From: Nocardia sp. BMG111209
GTDB lineage: Bacteria; Actinomycetota; Actinomycetes; Mycobacteriales; Mycobacteriaceae
Length of the DNA: 64,000 bases
Direction: 5' to 3'
Assembly: GCF_000381925.1 (NCBI RefSeq)
Contig: NZ_KB907309.1
Coordinates: forward strand, 248,001-312,000
Shown here: piece by piece, positions 1-8,697 of the stretch
Layout: the number at the start of each line of letters is the position of its first letter
Position numbering within the stretch: position 1 is the stretch's first letter
The notes under the pieces: model-generated
What the model was told of the DNA's origin: nothing
What the model saw: only the letters and a program-made list of their open reading frames with translations
The model's database searches: none
Position numbers and translations under genes: made by a program

Positions 1-1649
1 CGGAGCGTGGCGAACCATTCGATCTCGTCGGCGTGCGCCGCCACGGCCGCCGCGACATCGCGCCGGACGGTGCGCAGATAGTCGTCGACGAATGCGTCGT
101 CCGACGCCGCGAGCAGCAGCGCGAAACGGATGATGTGCGCCCGCGCCGCGTCGTCCAGCACGATCGCGCGGGCATCGGCCATCGCCCGTGCCTGCGATTC
201 GATATCGTGCCAATTCGCGTCGACCAGTTTGTGCTCGGTCCGGTCCGGCCCGGCCAGGCAGCCCAGCAGATTCGTGCGGAACAACTCGCGGGCATCGTCC
301 GCCGCGGCGGCGTCGAGGGCCAGCATCCGCAGTTCGGCGTGCGTACCGACCGGCCTGCCGCGATAACCGACCGGCGCATCGGGGGCGAGTTGTGCGACGA
401 AATAGCTGGCGAGTTCGTCCGGCCCCCACTCCGCGCCGTACGAGCGCAGATCGGTGAAGGCGGCCTCGAATTCCGCCTCGTGGGTGAGCCAGCTCAGCAG
501 CTGTTGCAGTCCCCGCCCGGCCAGCGCCCGCGCCGCGGCCTCGGGATGCGCGGCCATCGCCGCGCCGAGTTCGTCGGCCCGGAAGAACTGCCCGACACCG
601 GGCAGCGGGTGCGGGATCGACGCGCGGTGCCGGTGTGGCGGCACGTCGGCGCCGGCCGCCTCGTCCGCGGTAGCGCGGTGCACCGGCGGGCTGCCGCCGT
701 CGTGCCAGGCCGACACCTCGGCCATACCCCAGCGCCGCCGCGGATCCCGGGTGAGCAGGCCGGCGAGCAGCAGCTTCCACCGCTCGCGGTCCGCGCCGGC
801 CAGTTCGACGGAATCCAGTGCCGCGAGCGAGACGTCCCGGACGGTGAGTTCGTGTTCGACCGTGCGTTCGTCGATGAAGCCGCCGTCCTCGTCGTCGCGT
901 TGGAAGTAGGCCCGGCCGGCCAGCACGTGGAACATGACCATGCCGACGCTCCACCAGTCCGCCTCCGGCGTCACGTACTGTGTCGCGCCGGGAGCGCAGT
1001 AGGCGGCGGTCACCGCACCGAAGTTCGTCAGCTTCGACCGATCGCCCAGATCGACGCTGAGTCCGAAATCGCTCAGTACCAGGTCCAATGGCCGCTCGGC
1101 GCGGACCAGGATATTGCTCGGTTTGACGTCGCCGTGCACCAGCACCCGCGCGTTGCCGGCCCGCTGCATACCGTGCAGTGCCGTCGCGACCTGCCACAGC
1201 ACCTCGACGGCGGCGGCGTGGTCGCCGAAGCCGCCGTTGCGGTGGAGCAGCGCGTCCAGCGTGCCGAAGCGGCAGTACTCCATCACCTCGTAGTGCACCT
1301 CGTGATCCACCCCGCGCTCGGTGACCTGCACGGCGTACTCGGGCCGGAAGTGCTCGCGATATTCGGCGGAGCCGAAATCGGTGGCATAGCGGGGCGCGTT
1401 CCGGAACAGCTTGACCGCGAACTCGTTTCCCTCGGCATCCCGGCATCGGTAGACGGAGGCCTCCGCGCCCCGGCCGAGTTCCACGCCCATGCTGAGCCGG
1501 GCCGCCAGGCCGGGTGGCAGGTTCTCCCGGCGGAATTCGGCTTCGGGTGCGGCGACGCCGGGTGCGTCGATGCGGGTGGGCGGTGGGCCGGCCGGGGCGT
1601 GCGCGCGCGGCCCGTCGAGTCTGGTGGTCGCTGAATTCGGCTCTGTCAT
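1..1649 (-). CDS. Serine/threonine protein kinase, C-terminus beyond the window
   Basis: This is the last gene of the minus-strand island operon, and its 3' end lies off the left edge; 549 codons are visible. The kinase domain spans about residues 50-330. It has a glycine-rich loop (GRGAEASV, 59-66), the ATP lysine K80, a catalytic loop HGDVKPSN (172-179) and DFG at 194-196. The catalytic loop has Gly where most kinases have Arg (HGD, not HRD), and the usual APE is APG, so this is a non-RD kinase. No transmembrane segment is visible. The region after about residue 330 is unrecognised. The ATG overlaps the stop of the PP2C gene (ATGA), so the two should be made together. It probably phosphorylates proteins of this operon, with FHA as reader and PP2C as eraser; that role is inferred from context. 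Confidence 0.88.
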   Translation of the reverse strand, partial: MTEPNSATTRLDGPRAHAPAGPPPTRIDAPGVAAPEAEFRRENLPPGLAARLSMGVELGRGAEASVYRCRDAEGNEFAVKLFRNAPRYATDFGSAEYREHFRPEYAVQVTERGVDHEVHYEVMEYCRFGTLDALLHRNGGFGDHAAAVEVLWQVATALHGMQRAGNARVLVHGDVKPSNILVRAERPLDLVLSDFGLSVDLGDRSKLTNFGAVTAAYCAPGATQYVTPEADWWSVGMVMFHVLAGRAYFQRDDEDGGFIDERTVEHELTVRDVSLAALDSVELAGADRERWKLLLAGLLTRDPRRRWGMAEVSAWHDGGSPPVHRATADEAAGADVPPHRHRASIPHPLPGVGQFFRADELGAAMAAHPEAAARALAGRGLQQLLSWLTHEAEFEAAFTDLRSYGAEWGPDELASYFVAQLAPDAPVGYRGRPVGTHAELRMLALDAAAADDARELFRTNLLGCLAGPDRTEHKLVDANWHDIESQARAMADARAIVLDDAARAHIIRFALLLAASDDAFVDDYLRTVRRDVAAAVAAHADEIEWFATL

Positions 1650-2449
1650 CGGGATACTCCGGAATCGGTGGGCCGGTCGTGGCGGGCACCCGCGGCGGTG
1701 CCGGAACCCACTGCGGGCGTGAGTGTTTCGACCCCCACGATCGTGACGTTGTCGCCGCCGCCGGCGGCCAGCGCGAGGTCGCGCAGCCGCGGCACCGGAT
1801 CACCGGTCTCGGTCAGCGCGGCGGCTTCGACGGCGGCCGGCTCGGCGTAGTCGTCGAGTCCGTCGGTGCACAACAGGATTCCGGGGGCGGCGGGCAGCGG
1901 ACAGGTGAAGAAGTCCGGGGTGAGGATCAGGCGCCGGCCGCCGCCGAGAGCCTGCACGAGCCGGTTCGAACCGGGGCGGCGGTGGTCCACGGTCAGCTGC
2001 GCGAGGTAGCGGCCCTCGCGGCGGTAGGCCCGCGAATCGCCGACGTTGAAAACCAGTGCGGTGCCGTCGGGTTCGATCGCGAGACCGGCGACGGTGCAGC
2101 CCATCCCCGCCAGTTCCGGTCGGGCGGCGGCGGTGTCGTTGAGGGTGTCGGAAACCCGTTGCAGCAGTGCGCGTATCGCCGTGGCCGGGTCGGCCGCGGG
2201 ATCGGCGGTTTCGGGGGCGAGCGGATCGGTGAGCAGCTCACAGGCCATCCGGCCCGCCTCGACACCACCCGCGTGGCCGCCCATACCGTCGCAGACGACG
2301 ATCACGGTGCGCCGGGTGATGTCCAGGTCCAGCCGGAACGGCGCCGGCGCTCCGCCGGCGCACGACCATCCGTTCCAGCCGAGACAATCCTCGTTGCCGG
2401 CCCGGATGAGTCCGCGATGGGTGACGGCGGTGACGCGGATCCGGGTCAC
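1646..2449 (-). CDS. PP2C-family protein serine/threonine phosphatase
   Basis: This 267-residue protein is a compact, soluble PP2C (PPM) phosphatase that removes phosphate from Ser/Thr using two metal ions. The metal-site motifs are all present: RAGNED (16-21), VVCDGMGGH (51-59), FNVGDSRAY, LCTDGLDDY and GGGDNVTIV near the C-terminus. It therefore looks active. The GTG start overlaps the stop of the FHA gene (GTGA), and its stop overlaps the kinase start. A longer upstream reading has no motif support. Its natural substrates are probably the adjacent kinase and that kinase's targets (inference from gene order). Confidence 0.93.
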   Translation of the reverse strand: MTRIRVTAVTHRGLIRAGNEDCLGWNGWSCAGGAPAPFRLDLDITRRTVIVVCDGMGGHAGGVEAGRMACELLTDPLAPETADPAADPATAIRALLQRVSDTLNDTAAARPELAGMGCTVAGLAIEPDGTALVFNVGDSRAYRREGRYLAQLTVDHRRPGSNRLVQALGGGRRLILTPDFFTCPLPAAPGILLCTDGLDDYAEPAAVEAAALTETGDPVPRLRDLALAAGGGDNVTIVGVETLTPAVGSGTAAGARHDRPTDSGVSR

Positions 2450-2931
2450 CGCTGCCACCGCACATCCACCTCGACGTCGGCGGCCAGCCGCAGGGCCTGC
2501 CCGGGACGCAACTCGTATTCGGCGCCGACGGCGAGCCGGGTCCCGTCGACGAAGGTTCCGTTCGTCGACCTGGTGTCGGTGACGAACAGATCCGTTCCGT
2601 CGAATCGCAGGACGGCGTGGTAGCGCGAGACGTTCCCGTGCGCGGCGAAGGCCGCGGCGGTGGGATACTGCTCGTCGCGGCCCAGGCCCAGCGCGGATCC
2701 GGTATCGATGACGAATTCGCTGCCGGAGATCGCGATCCGGATCACCACGGCGCTTCTCCCGGCGTCGAGGATGGTGTGCGGCACCGCATTCGGCGGCCGT
2801 GCGGTCGCCGCGGCACGAGCAACGCTGCCCCACAGGTCTTCACCGTCGTCCGGGCATTGGACATAGCTCGAGCGGTCCAGTGATCGCCCGCACCGGGGGC
2901 AGCTCACCGGATCGATGGTCAGGTCGGCCAT
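2446..2931 (-). CDS. Zinc-ribbon plus FHA domain protein
   Basis: The protein has 161 residues. The N-terminus has a CPRC motif (C11, C14) and a further Cys at 26, suggesting a small, possibly incomplete, zinc ribbon. An FHA domain covers about residues 60-155. Its phosphothreonine-binding signature is intact: GRDE (84-87), SRYH (102-105) and STNGTF (122-127). FHA domains bind phosphothreonine peptides, so this is probably the reader for the adjacent kinase. The start was set at MADL because upstream sequence is the overlapping radical-SAM gene. Its first 13 bases overlap that gene's 3' end. Confidence 0.9.
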   Translation of the reverse strand: MADLTIDPVSCPRCGRSLDRSSYVQCPDDGEDLWGSVARAAATARPPNAVPHTILDAGRSAVVIRIAISGSEFVIDTGSALGLGRDEQYPTAAAFAAHGNVSRYHAVLRFDGTDLFVTDTRSTNGTFVDGTRLAVGAEYELRPGQALRLAADVEVDVRWQR

Positions 2932-3581
2932 GATGTGCGGATCACCTCGACTCCTCGTGCGGACAGGCCGGCGCGCAACAGGTTCAGATCGCCCGGCAGC
3001 GGAATGCCCACCATCCAGACGGACTGTCCTTCGACGCGCACCCCGACGCTGCGGCGCTGACTCGCGTAATCGGCCTCGAACGTCGTTGCGGGATAACGCT
3101 TCCGGGCCAGGTCGGTGAATCTGTGCACCACCTGGTTCCCGGATCCGCGCAACGCGTGCGCACCCGCCCGGTCCGCCAGGAAGGGCTCGGCGACCAGCAG
3201 GTCGACCGTCGCCGACAGCCATTCGTACTGCCCGAGCAGCGATTGCGACTCGCGTCCGGAGTAGAGCAGCACATCCACCGGTGCGGCACGGGCCGCTCGC
3301 CGGCGGGCGATACCGTCCAGCAGTGCGCGCAGCGCTGCGGGCTGGTCGGTCGGCTCCCCACCGCTGATGGTCACGCCGTCGACCTCGTCTGCGGGTAGTC
3401 CGTCCAGCCAGGCCAGCACATCGTCGGTGTCGCAGGCACCGGGTGCGCGGAACGACCAGGTGTCCCGCGAGATACAGCCGGGGCAGCGAATCGTGCAGCC
3501 CTGGAACCAGATTCCGGCACGCCGCCCGAATCCGAGATTGTGCACCGGATAGTGCAGGCGAGACAACGACAACTCGGTCAT
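2919..3581 (-). CDS. Radical-SAM activase-like protein (NrdG/PflA type)
   Basis: This 220-residue protein has the cluster motif CTIRCPGC (C29, C33, C36), which binds the SAM-coordinating [4Fe-4S] cluster, followed by TISGGEP (71-77), the conserved SAM-binding segment. Size and motifs resemble glycyl-radical activating enzymes and other minimal radical-SAM proteins. No glycyl-radical enzyme or anaerobic ribonucleotide reductase is nearby, so the usual role is doubtful. The target may instead be a protein of this operon, for example the neighbouring AAA+ ATPase or TerD fusion. The ATG overlaps the ATPase stop (ATGA), implying fixed stoichiometry. The radical-SAM fold is certain enough; the substrate is unknown. 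Confidence 0.85.
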   Translation of the reverse strand: MTELSLSRLHYPVHNLGFGRRAGIWFQGCTIRCPGCISRDTWSFRAPGACDTDDVLAWLDGLPADEVDGVTISGGEPTDQPAALRALLDGIARRRAARAAPVDVLLYSGRESQSLLGQYEWLSATVDLLVAEPFLADRAGAHALRGSGNQVVHRFTDLARKRYPATTFEADYASQRRSVGVRVEGQSVWMVGIPLPGDLNLLRAGLSARGVEVIRTSWPT

Positions 3582-5413
3582 TTGCACACCACCGACCAGC
3601 CCTCGGAACCCGGCACCAGCTCGGTGACCGCCAATCGGCCCGCCGCCGGCGGTGTTTCGAACAGGGAGCGGGCCAGTGGGTTCACCAGCAGGGTCTCCAC
3701 CGTCGTCGAGACACCGCGACCACCGAATTCCAGCCTGGTGAGGGCGCCCTCGACGAGTTGATCGAGCACCCGTGGCGCCACCGACACGACGATGCCGGTG
3801 GCGTCGCGGACCCGCTGGACCACATTGCACACGAATTTCGGCACCAGCGCGCGGACGGTCTCCTCGGAGATGAAGTCGAACACCACGATGTTGTCGCCCA
3901 TCCGATTGAGCAGTTCCGGGCGGCCGATGACGCGGGTGAAATGGTCGGCCACCGCAGCGCGCACCGTGGCCTCGACCGCACCGTACTCGCTGCCCCGGGT
4001 GATCACCGCCCGGCGCTCGCCCGACTCGTCGGTGCGGTACACACCGAGGTTGGAGGTGAACACGATCAGTGTCTCGGAGAAGAACACCGTCGCACCGGTA
4101 CCGTCGGTGAGCCGGCCGTCCTCCAGGATCTGCAGGAACTTGTCCAGGATGCGCGGATGCGCCTTCTCGATCTCGTCGAAGAGGATGAGCTGGAACGGGC
4201 GCTGCCGTACGGCATTGGTCAGTTCACCACCGCTGTTGTGCCCGGTGTAGCCGGGTGGCGCGCCGATCAGCCGGGCCTCGGTGTGCTCCGCGGAGAACTC
4301 GCTCATGTCGAAGCGCAGGAACGCGTCCTTCCGGCCGAAGACCAGTTCGGCTATCGCCTTGGCCAATTCGGTCTTACCCACCCCGGTCGGTCCGGCGAAG
4401 AACAGCAAACCTTGTGGGCGGGAGCCGTTTCCACTGGTCTGCGCGCCGGTGAGGCCCATGGCCGATCTGATCAGGATGTCGACGGTCTTGCGGACGGCGG
4501 CCGGCTGACCGAGGACATCGCGACCGAGCAGTTCGACGCCGCGGCGGATCCGATCCTTCAGCGCGGCGTCCTGCCACGGGTTGTCCGGCACGCCGATCCG
4601 GAAGGTCCGGACGGCGTCGGCGATCTCGGCGGCCGGGATCCGCCGATCGATCGCCAGCCGGTTGATCTCCCGGATCGCACGCAGGGTGAGGCCGCTGGTC
4701 TGCTCGGCGTAGCGGGTCACGATCGCGGCCCGCGCCTGCTCGTCCGCCGCCGGGGGTGCGTCCGGCAGCGAGCCGACGAGAGTGCGCACCGCATCCGCTC
4801 GTTGCGCCAATCCGGGCATCGGGATCGACACGACGCGGGTGTACTCCCCGATCAGCCAGTGCGGCAGGTCGCCTTCCCGGTCCAGCAGCCAGAACACGGT
4901 GTTGTACAACGACGTTCGGTGCGGTCCGGGCACCGCCACCCGTGGCGCCGTGGCCATCAGTTTCTCGGCGGCCACCAGCACCCGGTGCAATTCGGGTGTG
5001 CTGAAATCGTTCTCGGGCACCAGCCGGGACGCACCGTCGACGATCAGGCAGCAGGGTTGCTCCGCGGTGACGACCGCGGCCAGCAGTTCGGGAAGAACGT
5101 CGACCAGGGGCGCCGGGCCGGACCGGAGCGAGGTGACGAGGCGACCGGCGAATCCGCCGGTATCGAGCGCGGCACGCGCGCCGTCCACGGGGTCGGCGAC
5201 GACGACGTTCGTATGACCCGCCAGCTCCAGCAACGCGAGCAGCGCGTCGACCACCGGCATCATCGGTGGGTGCCCGGCGTCCGGCCGCGGCCACAGGACG
5301 AGGTCCCGCAGATTGCCGGTGAGCAGCAACTGCGGGTTGGCCGCCAGCGCGACGTCGACCTCGCGCAGCCAGGCCGGCAGATCGTCGATCGGCGACGCCT
5401 GCGCGGCGGTCAT
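3578..5413 (-). CDS. Tandem AAA+ ATPase, second domain ClpA/B-like, first domain degenerate
   Basis: The protein has 611 residues. The C-terminal half is an AAA+ module of the Clp/Hsp100 D2 type: Walker A GPTGVGKT (341-348), Walker B LILFDEIEK (409-417), sensor-1 VFTSNLG (451-457), an RPELLNR arginine-finger segment (498-504) and sensor-2 GGRG (564-567). The N-terminal half (about 25-270) also looks AAA-like, with a Walker-B-like CLIVDGASR (122-130), but has no P-loop. It is therefore probably a regulatory or pseudo-ATPase domain. There is no ClpP-binding loop or Clp N-domain that I can see. It likely remodels or assembles protein complexes, perhaps with the TerD fusion and coiled-coil protein upstream. 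It overlaps both neighbours by four bases. Confidence 0.88.
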   Translation of the reverse strand: MTAAQASPIDDLPAWLREVDVALAANPQLLLTGNLRDLVLWPRPDAGHPPMMPVVDALLALLELAGHTNVVVADPVDGARAALDTGGFAGRLVTSLRSGPAPLVDVLPELLAAVVTAEQPCCLIVDGASRLVPENDFSTPELHRVLVAAEKLMATAPRVAVPGPHRTSLYNTVFWLLDREGDLPHWLIGEYTRVVSIPMPGLAQRADAVRTLVGSLPDAPPAADEQARAAIVTRYAEQTSGLTLRAIREINRLAIDRRIPAAEIADAVRTFRIGVPDNPWQDAALKDRIRRGVELLGRDVLGQPAAVRKTVDILIRSAMGLTGAQTSGNGSRPQGLLFFAGPTGVGKTELAKAIAELVFGRKDAFLRFDMSEFSAEHTEARLIGAPPGYTGHNSGGELTNAVRQRPFQLILFDEIEKAHPRILDKFLQILEDGRLTDGTGATVFFSETLIVFTSNLGVYRTDESGERRAVITRGSEYGAVEATVRAAVADHFTRVIGRPELLNRMGDNIVVFDFISEETVRALVPKFVCNVVQRVRDATGIVVSVAPRVLDQLVEGALTRLEFGGRGVSTTVETLLVNPLARSLFETPPAAGRLAVTELVPGSEGWSVVCK

Positions 5414-6525
5414 CCGCGTTCCTCGCTCTCTCGCGAACGACGTTTCCGGCCAGCCGGTTTCGCGGCACGGACGGTGACCGGACGCGGCGCCACCAACCCG
5501 GGCGGCGCGCCGCGGACGCGACCGGGGAGCACGCCCCGCGCACCCAGGCCCGCGAGCAGCTCGTCCAGATCGGCACACAACGCGGTGTCCGCGGCGGTGT
5601 CGGCGGCGGCGTCCGGCGCGGCGGCGGTCCGGACCGTGCGTACGCCGATCTCGTCCGCCGCGATCGTCACCCGCACGGCATGAGTACGGGAATCGTTGCG
5701 GCGCAGCACGATATCGTCCGCGGTGGCCAGCTCGACATCCGCGACGAGGTAGCCGAGCGCATCGAAGGTCGCATGCACCGCGGACCGGACGAACTCCCGA
5801 TCCCGCAGGTGCTGCTCACGGTCGCGCCGCTCGGCGAGAGTCCGGCGCGCGGTGTCCAGAAGTGCTGCCGCGCTCCGGTTGTGGTCGAGCGCACCGGCCG
5901 CCGCACGCAGGAGCGCGGCGACCGGCGCCGGGTCGATCAGCTCCACGAGCTCACTTTCCAGCTCGTGCAGTGCGGTCCGATCGGCCAGCAGTGCGGTGGT
6001 GTGCGCATTGGCCGCCCGGATCCGGACGTCGAGATCCGCGAGCAGCAACTCGGCGCGGGCCGGATCGCAGCCGAGTATCCGGCTCGCGGACCCGGTGAGT
6101 TCCGCCGACGGTTCGAGCAGCGACTGCAGCATCCGGCGGACCCGCGCGGGCACGTCGGTGGATCGCGGCGCGACCGGGTGCGCCACGGAAACGATCGGTG
6201 TGTCTTCCCGGGCCGCGAGGGCCGCGAGCGCGGGGCCCAGCTCCTGCGCCACCCGCCGCGAGCGCCGTTCGGCGAGCACCGCGTCGAGCCGGTGTCCGGC
6301 CGCGTCGATGGCCCGCTCCAGCCGCTCGCATTCGGCGGTGATCGCGGCCGAATCACCATCGGGCGCATCGGTCGCGGCGACCTTCACCGCCTCGACACCG
6401 CATTCGGCGCAACGGGCCGCCTGCGCGCGGGCCCGGCCGGCGAGGGCCCGCCAGCGCCGGGCGGCCGACTGGGCCAGCCGCTGTTCACGGGCTATCTCGT
6501 ATCGAATTCCCTTGGGCCCGCTCAT
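5410..6525 (-). CDS. Unrecognised alpha-helical coiled-coil protein of the TerD/AAA operon
   Basis: I do not recognise a family for this 371-residue protein. It begins MSGPKGIRYE and is rich in Ala, Arg, Glu and Leu. It has extended heptad-like stretches at about 10-110 and 150-290, consistent with coiled coils. One CxxC pair occurs at C39/C42. The tail is strongly basic (KPAGRKRRSRESEERG), which could bind nucleic acid or acidic partners. No signal peptide or membrane segment is seen. The ATG is embedded in the TerD-fusion stop (TGATG) and the stop overlaps the ATPase start. It is probably an adaptor or scaffold for the AAA+ protein (inference). Confidence 0.75.
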   Translation of the reverse strand: MSGPKGIRYEIAREQRLAQSAARRWRALAGRARAQAARCAECGVEAVKVAATDAPDGDSAAITAECERLERAIDAAGHRLDAVLAERRSRRVAQELGPALAALAAREDTPIVSVAHPVAPRSTDVPARVRRMLQSLLEPSAELTGSASRILGCDPARAELLLADLDVRIRAANAHTTALLADRTALHELESELVELIDPAPVAALLRAAAGALDHNRSAAALLDTARRTLAERRDREQHLRDREFVRSAVHATFDALGYLVADVELATADDIVLRRNDSRTHAVRVTIAADEIGVRTVRTAAAPDAAADTAADTALCADLDELLAGLGARGVLPGRVRGAPPGLVAPRPVTVRAAKPAGRKRRSRESEERG

Positions 6526-7967
6526 CAGACGTGCACGCCGTAGGTTCGGGCTATCTCCGCGAGTCCGTCCGGACAGCCGCGGCCGACCACGCGGAACAGC
6601 CACTCGTCCTGCTCGCGGCGCAATTCGCCGGCCACCAGGGCGGTTCCGTGCCACGCCCCGGCCGGTACCTCGTAGCGGGCGAGTTCGGCGCCGTCGCGCC
6701 GATCGGCGACCCGTACGTATGCCGCGGCGAGGGCGTCCAGCGAATGTCCCCGCGCCTCGGCATCGTAGATCGACAGCGGAAAGACCACGGCTGTCACCGT
6801 TTCCGGGAGCGTGGCGAGATCGACCTCGATCGACTCGGCCGTCGTACGGTCACCGGAATGCCGGATGGATCCGTCGGGGGTCCGCGGATTGTTGTAGAAC
6901 ACGAACCAGTCGTCGGACAGGACTCGGTCGCCGGATCCGACCGCTATCGCGCTCGCGTCGAGATCGAAGTCCGGGCTCGTCCCCGGTCGCAGCCGCCAGC
7001 CGAGGTCGACGGAGACGGCCGACAGCGCGGGAGCCGTTCGGGTCAGGAAGGTTTCGCCGTCGGACGACGCGGCGCCCGGTGGTGTTTCGGGCTCGGGCAG
7101 CGGCACGCGATATCGACACGCCTGCTCGGCCAGTGCGATCGCTGCCACCTGTACCTGCTCCGCCGAGATCGACGAGAGGGGCGGTGGCAGTGGTTGTTCC
7201 AGGACGACCGCCGTACCGACGATCCCGAATCGGTACGGCCGGGGGTCCGAGGCCGACAACCGTTCGGGCACGGCACCGTTCACGGTGTCGTCGATCGGAG
7301 CGCTCAACAGATAGTCGTCGTCCACCGAGCGGAACAGCACCGCCTGGTCCGCCTCGTCCTCGATCGAGACGAATGCGCGCAGAGTGCCGTGGAAACTCTC
7401 CCAGCCCGCAGCGAGCAGGTGATCCACGATCTCCGGATCGTTTCGCTCGGGCAGTTCGGCCTGGAGATGTTCGAGCCCGGGTAATACGGCGATCGGGACG
7501 GCCCGGCCGGCCTGGAAATTCCGCGCGAAGGATGCCGGCACCAGGGTTTCGCCGGTGCAGACGGCGAATTTCCACGGGGCGGGCAGATTTCGCAACCGCA
7601 TATCGATCTGCGAGATGTGGAAATCGCGATCCGCACCCGCGAAATAGTGCACCGCGATCGCGGAGCCGTCCGGACCCTGAACCGCCGTCCACAGGATATC
7701 CGACTGTCCGGGAAAACATCCCGTGTATATCGAATTCTCGTATATCCGAGCGGTTCTCGTCACCGGGGCGACCGCGCTCAACGCCGCGAAACAACGGCTG
7801 ACGTCGCCGGGGCCGTGGGCCAGCACGCTCAATCCGGCGTCTCGAATACCGATGTACATGAGTATCCGCGGGTCGTCCTCCGGCGGAATCGGACCGAGTG
7901 GAAGTTTCGGCTCCTGTGCGCGCGGCGCCGCGGCCCCGCGCCGTCCGCCGGTGTCGAAAATACCCAT
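6525..7967 (-). CDS. TerD-domain protein with a ~300-residue unrecognised N-terminal extension
   Basis: This 480-residue protein is the first gene of the minus-strand operon. The C-terminal 175 residues form a TerD domain: DLGWRLRPG, the acidic calcium-binding motif DFDLDASA (333-340), WFVFYNNPRTPDGSIRHSGD, and the usual closing beta strands. TerD-family proteins belong to the tellurite/stress-response repertoire and bind Ca2+. Most are about 190 residues, so this one is far longer. Residues 35-295 (starting ILMYIGIRDAGLSVLAHG) look like a mixed alpha/beta globular region I cannot assign. The start at MGIFDTGG was chosen because upstream codons do not look like protein. It probably acts as the sensor or effector platform of the phospho-signalling operon (inference). 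Confidence 0.85.
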   Translation of the reverse strand: MGIFDTGGRRGAAAPRAQEPKLPLGPIPPEDDPRILMYIGIRDAGLSVLAHGPGDVSRCFAALSAVAPVTRTARIYENSIYTGCFPGQSDILWTAVQGPDGSAIAVHYFAGADRDFHISQIDMRLRNLPAPWKFAVCTGETLVPASFARNFQAGRAVPIAVLPGLEHLQAELPERNDPEIVDHLLAAGWESFHGTLRAFVSIEDEADQAVLFRSVDDDYLLSAPIDDTVNGAVPERLSASDPRPYRFGIVGTAVVLEQPLPPPLSSISAEQVQVAAIALAEQACRYRVPLPEPETPPGAASSDGETFLTRTAPALSAVSVDLGWRLRPGTSPDFDLDASAIAVGSGDRVLSDDWFVFYNNPRTPDGSIRHSGDRTTAESIEVDLATLPETVTAVVFPLSIYDAEARGHSLDALAAAYVRVADRRDGAELARYEVPAGAWHGTALVAGELRREQDEWLFRVVGRGCPDGLAEIARTYGVHV

Positions 7968-8186
7968 GTGCCCGCCATCCGATCGACGCGAAGTCTCGTT
8001 CGTCGAAGGTAGTCCGGCGGATTCACCCGCGGTATCGGTCGAATGGAGGACAGCCGCGCCGGATACGGGTCGATCGTTCGCAGGATATCCGGTTCGAATC
8101 ACCCCGGCTACCGTCGGATTCGGCGGCTCCCGTGGAACACGGCGAATTCGGGACCCGCCCACGGCAACTCGATTCGGGAGCATCAA
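7968..8186. promoter_or_regulatory. Divergent intergenic region between the TerD operon and the small membrane protein
   Basis: These 219 bases separate the starts of two divergent transcription units and should hold promoters for both. A GGGAG ribosome-binding site lies at 8176-8180 before the plus-strand gene. I could not find a convincing -35/-10 pair on either strand. A sequence near 8091 resembles a tRNA T-loop but no tRNA can be folded around it. Confidence 0.4.
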
Positions 8187-8657
8187 ATGGAATTGTTCTT
8201 GGCCATGGTGATCGGCGGCCTGCTCTTCATGGGCATCGGATTCTCGATCGGATTCGGCACCGGTGTGGTCTTCATCGGCCTGTTTCTCGTGTTCTTGGTG
8301 ATCGCCGGCTGGGTGCTCAGCATTCTGGCCAGGCGGCACCTCACCATGACGATTCCGGCGTCGCCGCACGTCGTCGCGGAGGCGGTGGAACGGCATTTCA
8401 GCGGGCTCGGCTGGCAGGCGGTACCGGGGCGGGGTGAGCTCAATTTCCGATCCCGGGGAATCGGGCTGAGTTCGCGCGGTGCGGAGAATCCGGTGCTGTC
8501 GGTCTCGCTGGAGGATCTCCACGACGGCACCACCGGTATCGAGGTCTGGATGTCGGAATGGGTGAGCCGCTTCGGTATCGCGGCCTCGTGCGACCGCGTC
8601 ATCTCCAAGCGGTGGCGGCTGGCGCGGAAACTGGCGGTCCTCACCCCGGTCGGCTGA
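8187..8657 (+). CDS. Small membrane protein with a soluble C-terminal domain
   Basis: The protein has 156 residues. It has two closely spaced hydrophobic segments at about 2-25 and 27-47, followed by a cytosolic-looking mixed alpha/beta domain of about 105 residues. I do not recognise the family. The ATG follows a GGGAG site at good spacing. The next gene starts 40 bases downstream, so it may be co-transcribed with the protease/STAND/WD40 gene and could anchor or regulate that protein at the membrane (inference). Confidence 0.7.
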   Translation: MELFLAMVIGGLLFMGIGFSIGFGTGVVFIGLFLVFLVIAGWVLSILARRHLTMTIPASPHVVAEAVERHFSGLGWQAVPGRGELNFRSRGIGLSSRGAENPVLSVSLEDLHDGTTGIEVWMSEWVSRFGIAASCDRVISKRWRLARKLAVLTPVG

Positions 8658-8697
8658 GCGGGCCCGGCTTCCGACCACCCTCGAAACGAAGGACGCA

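Noticed and set aside
33..1634. A 533-codon open frame on the plus strand
   Set aside because: It is the mirror of the kinase gene on minus. In GC-rich coding DNA the opposite strand often stays open; the kinase has clear motifs and this frame has none.
2919..3581. Annotating the radical-SAM protein as the anaerobic ribonucleotide reductase activase
   Set aside because: The motifs fit the broader family, but no reductase is near and the operon is a signalling cluster.
3443..5683. A 746-codon plus-strand open frame
   Set aside because: It lies opposite the AAA+ ATPase and radical-SAM genes, is rich in Arg, Gly and Gln, and lacks any domain.
8085..8110. A T-loop-like sequence (GGTTCGAATCACC) suggesting a tRNA
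   Set aside because: No acceptor stem, anticodon arm or D-arm can be formed with the sequence before it.
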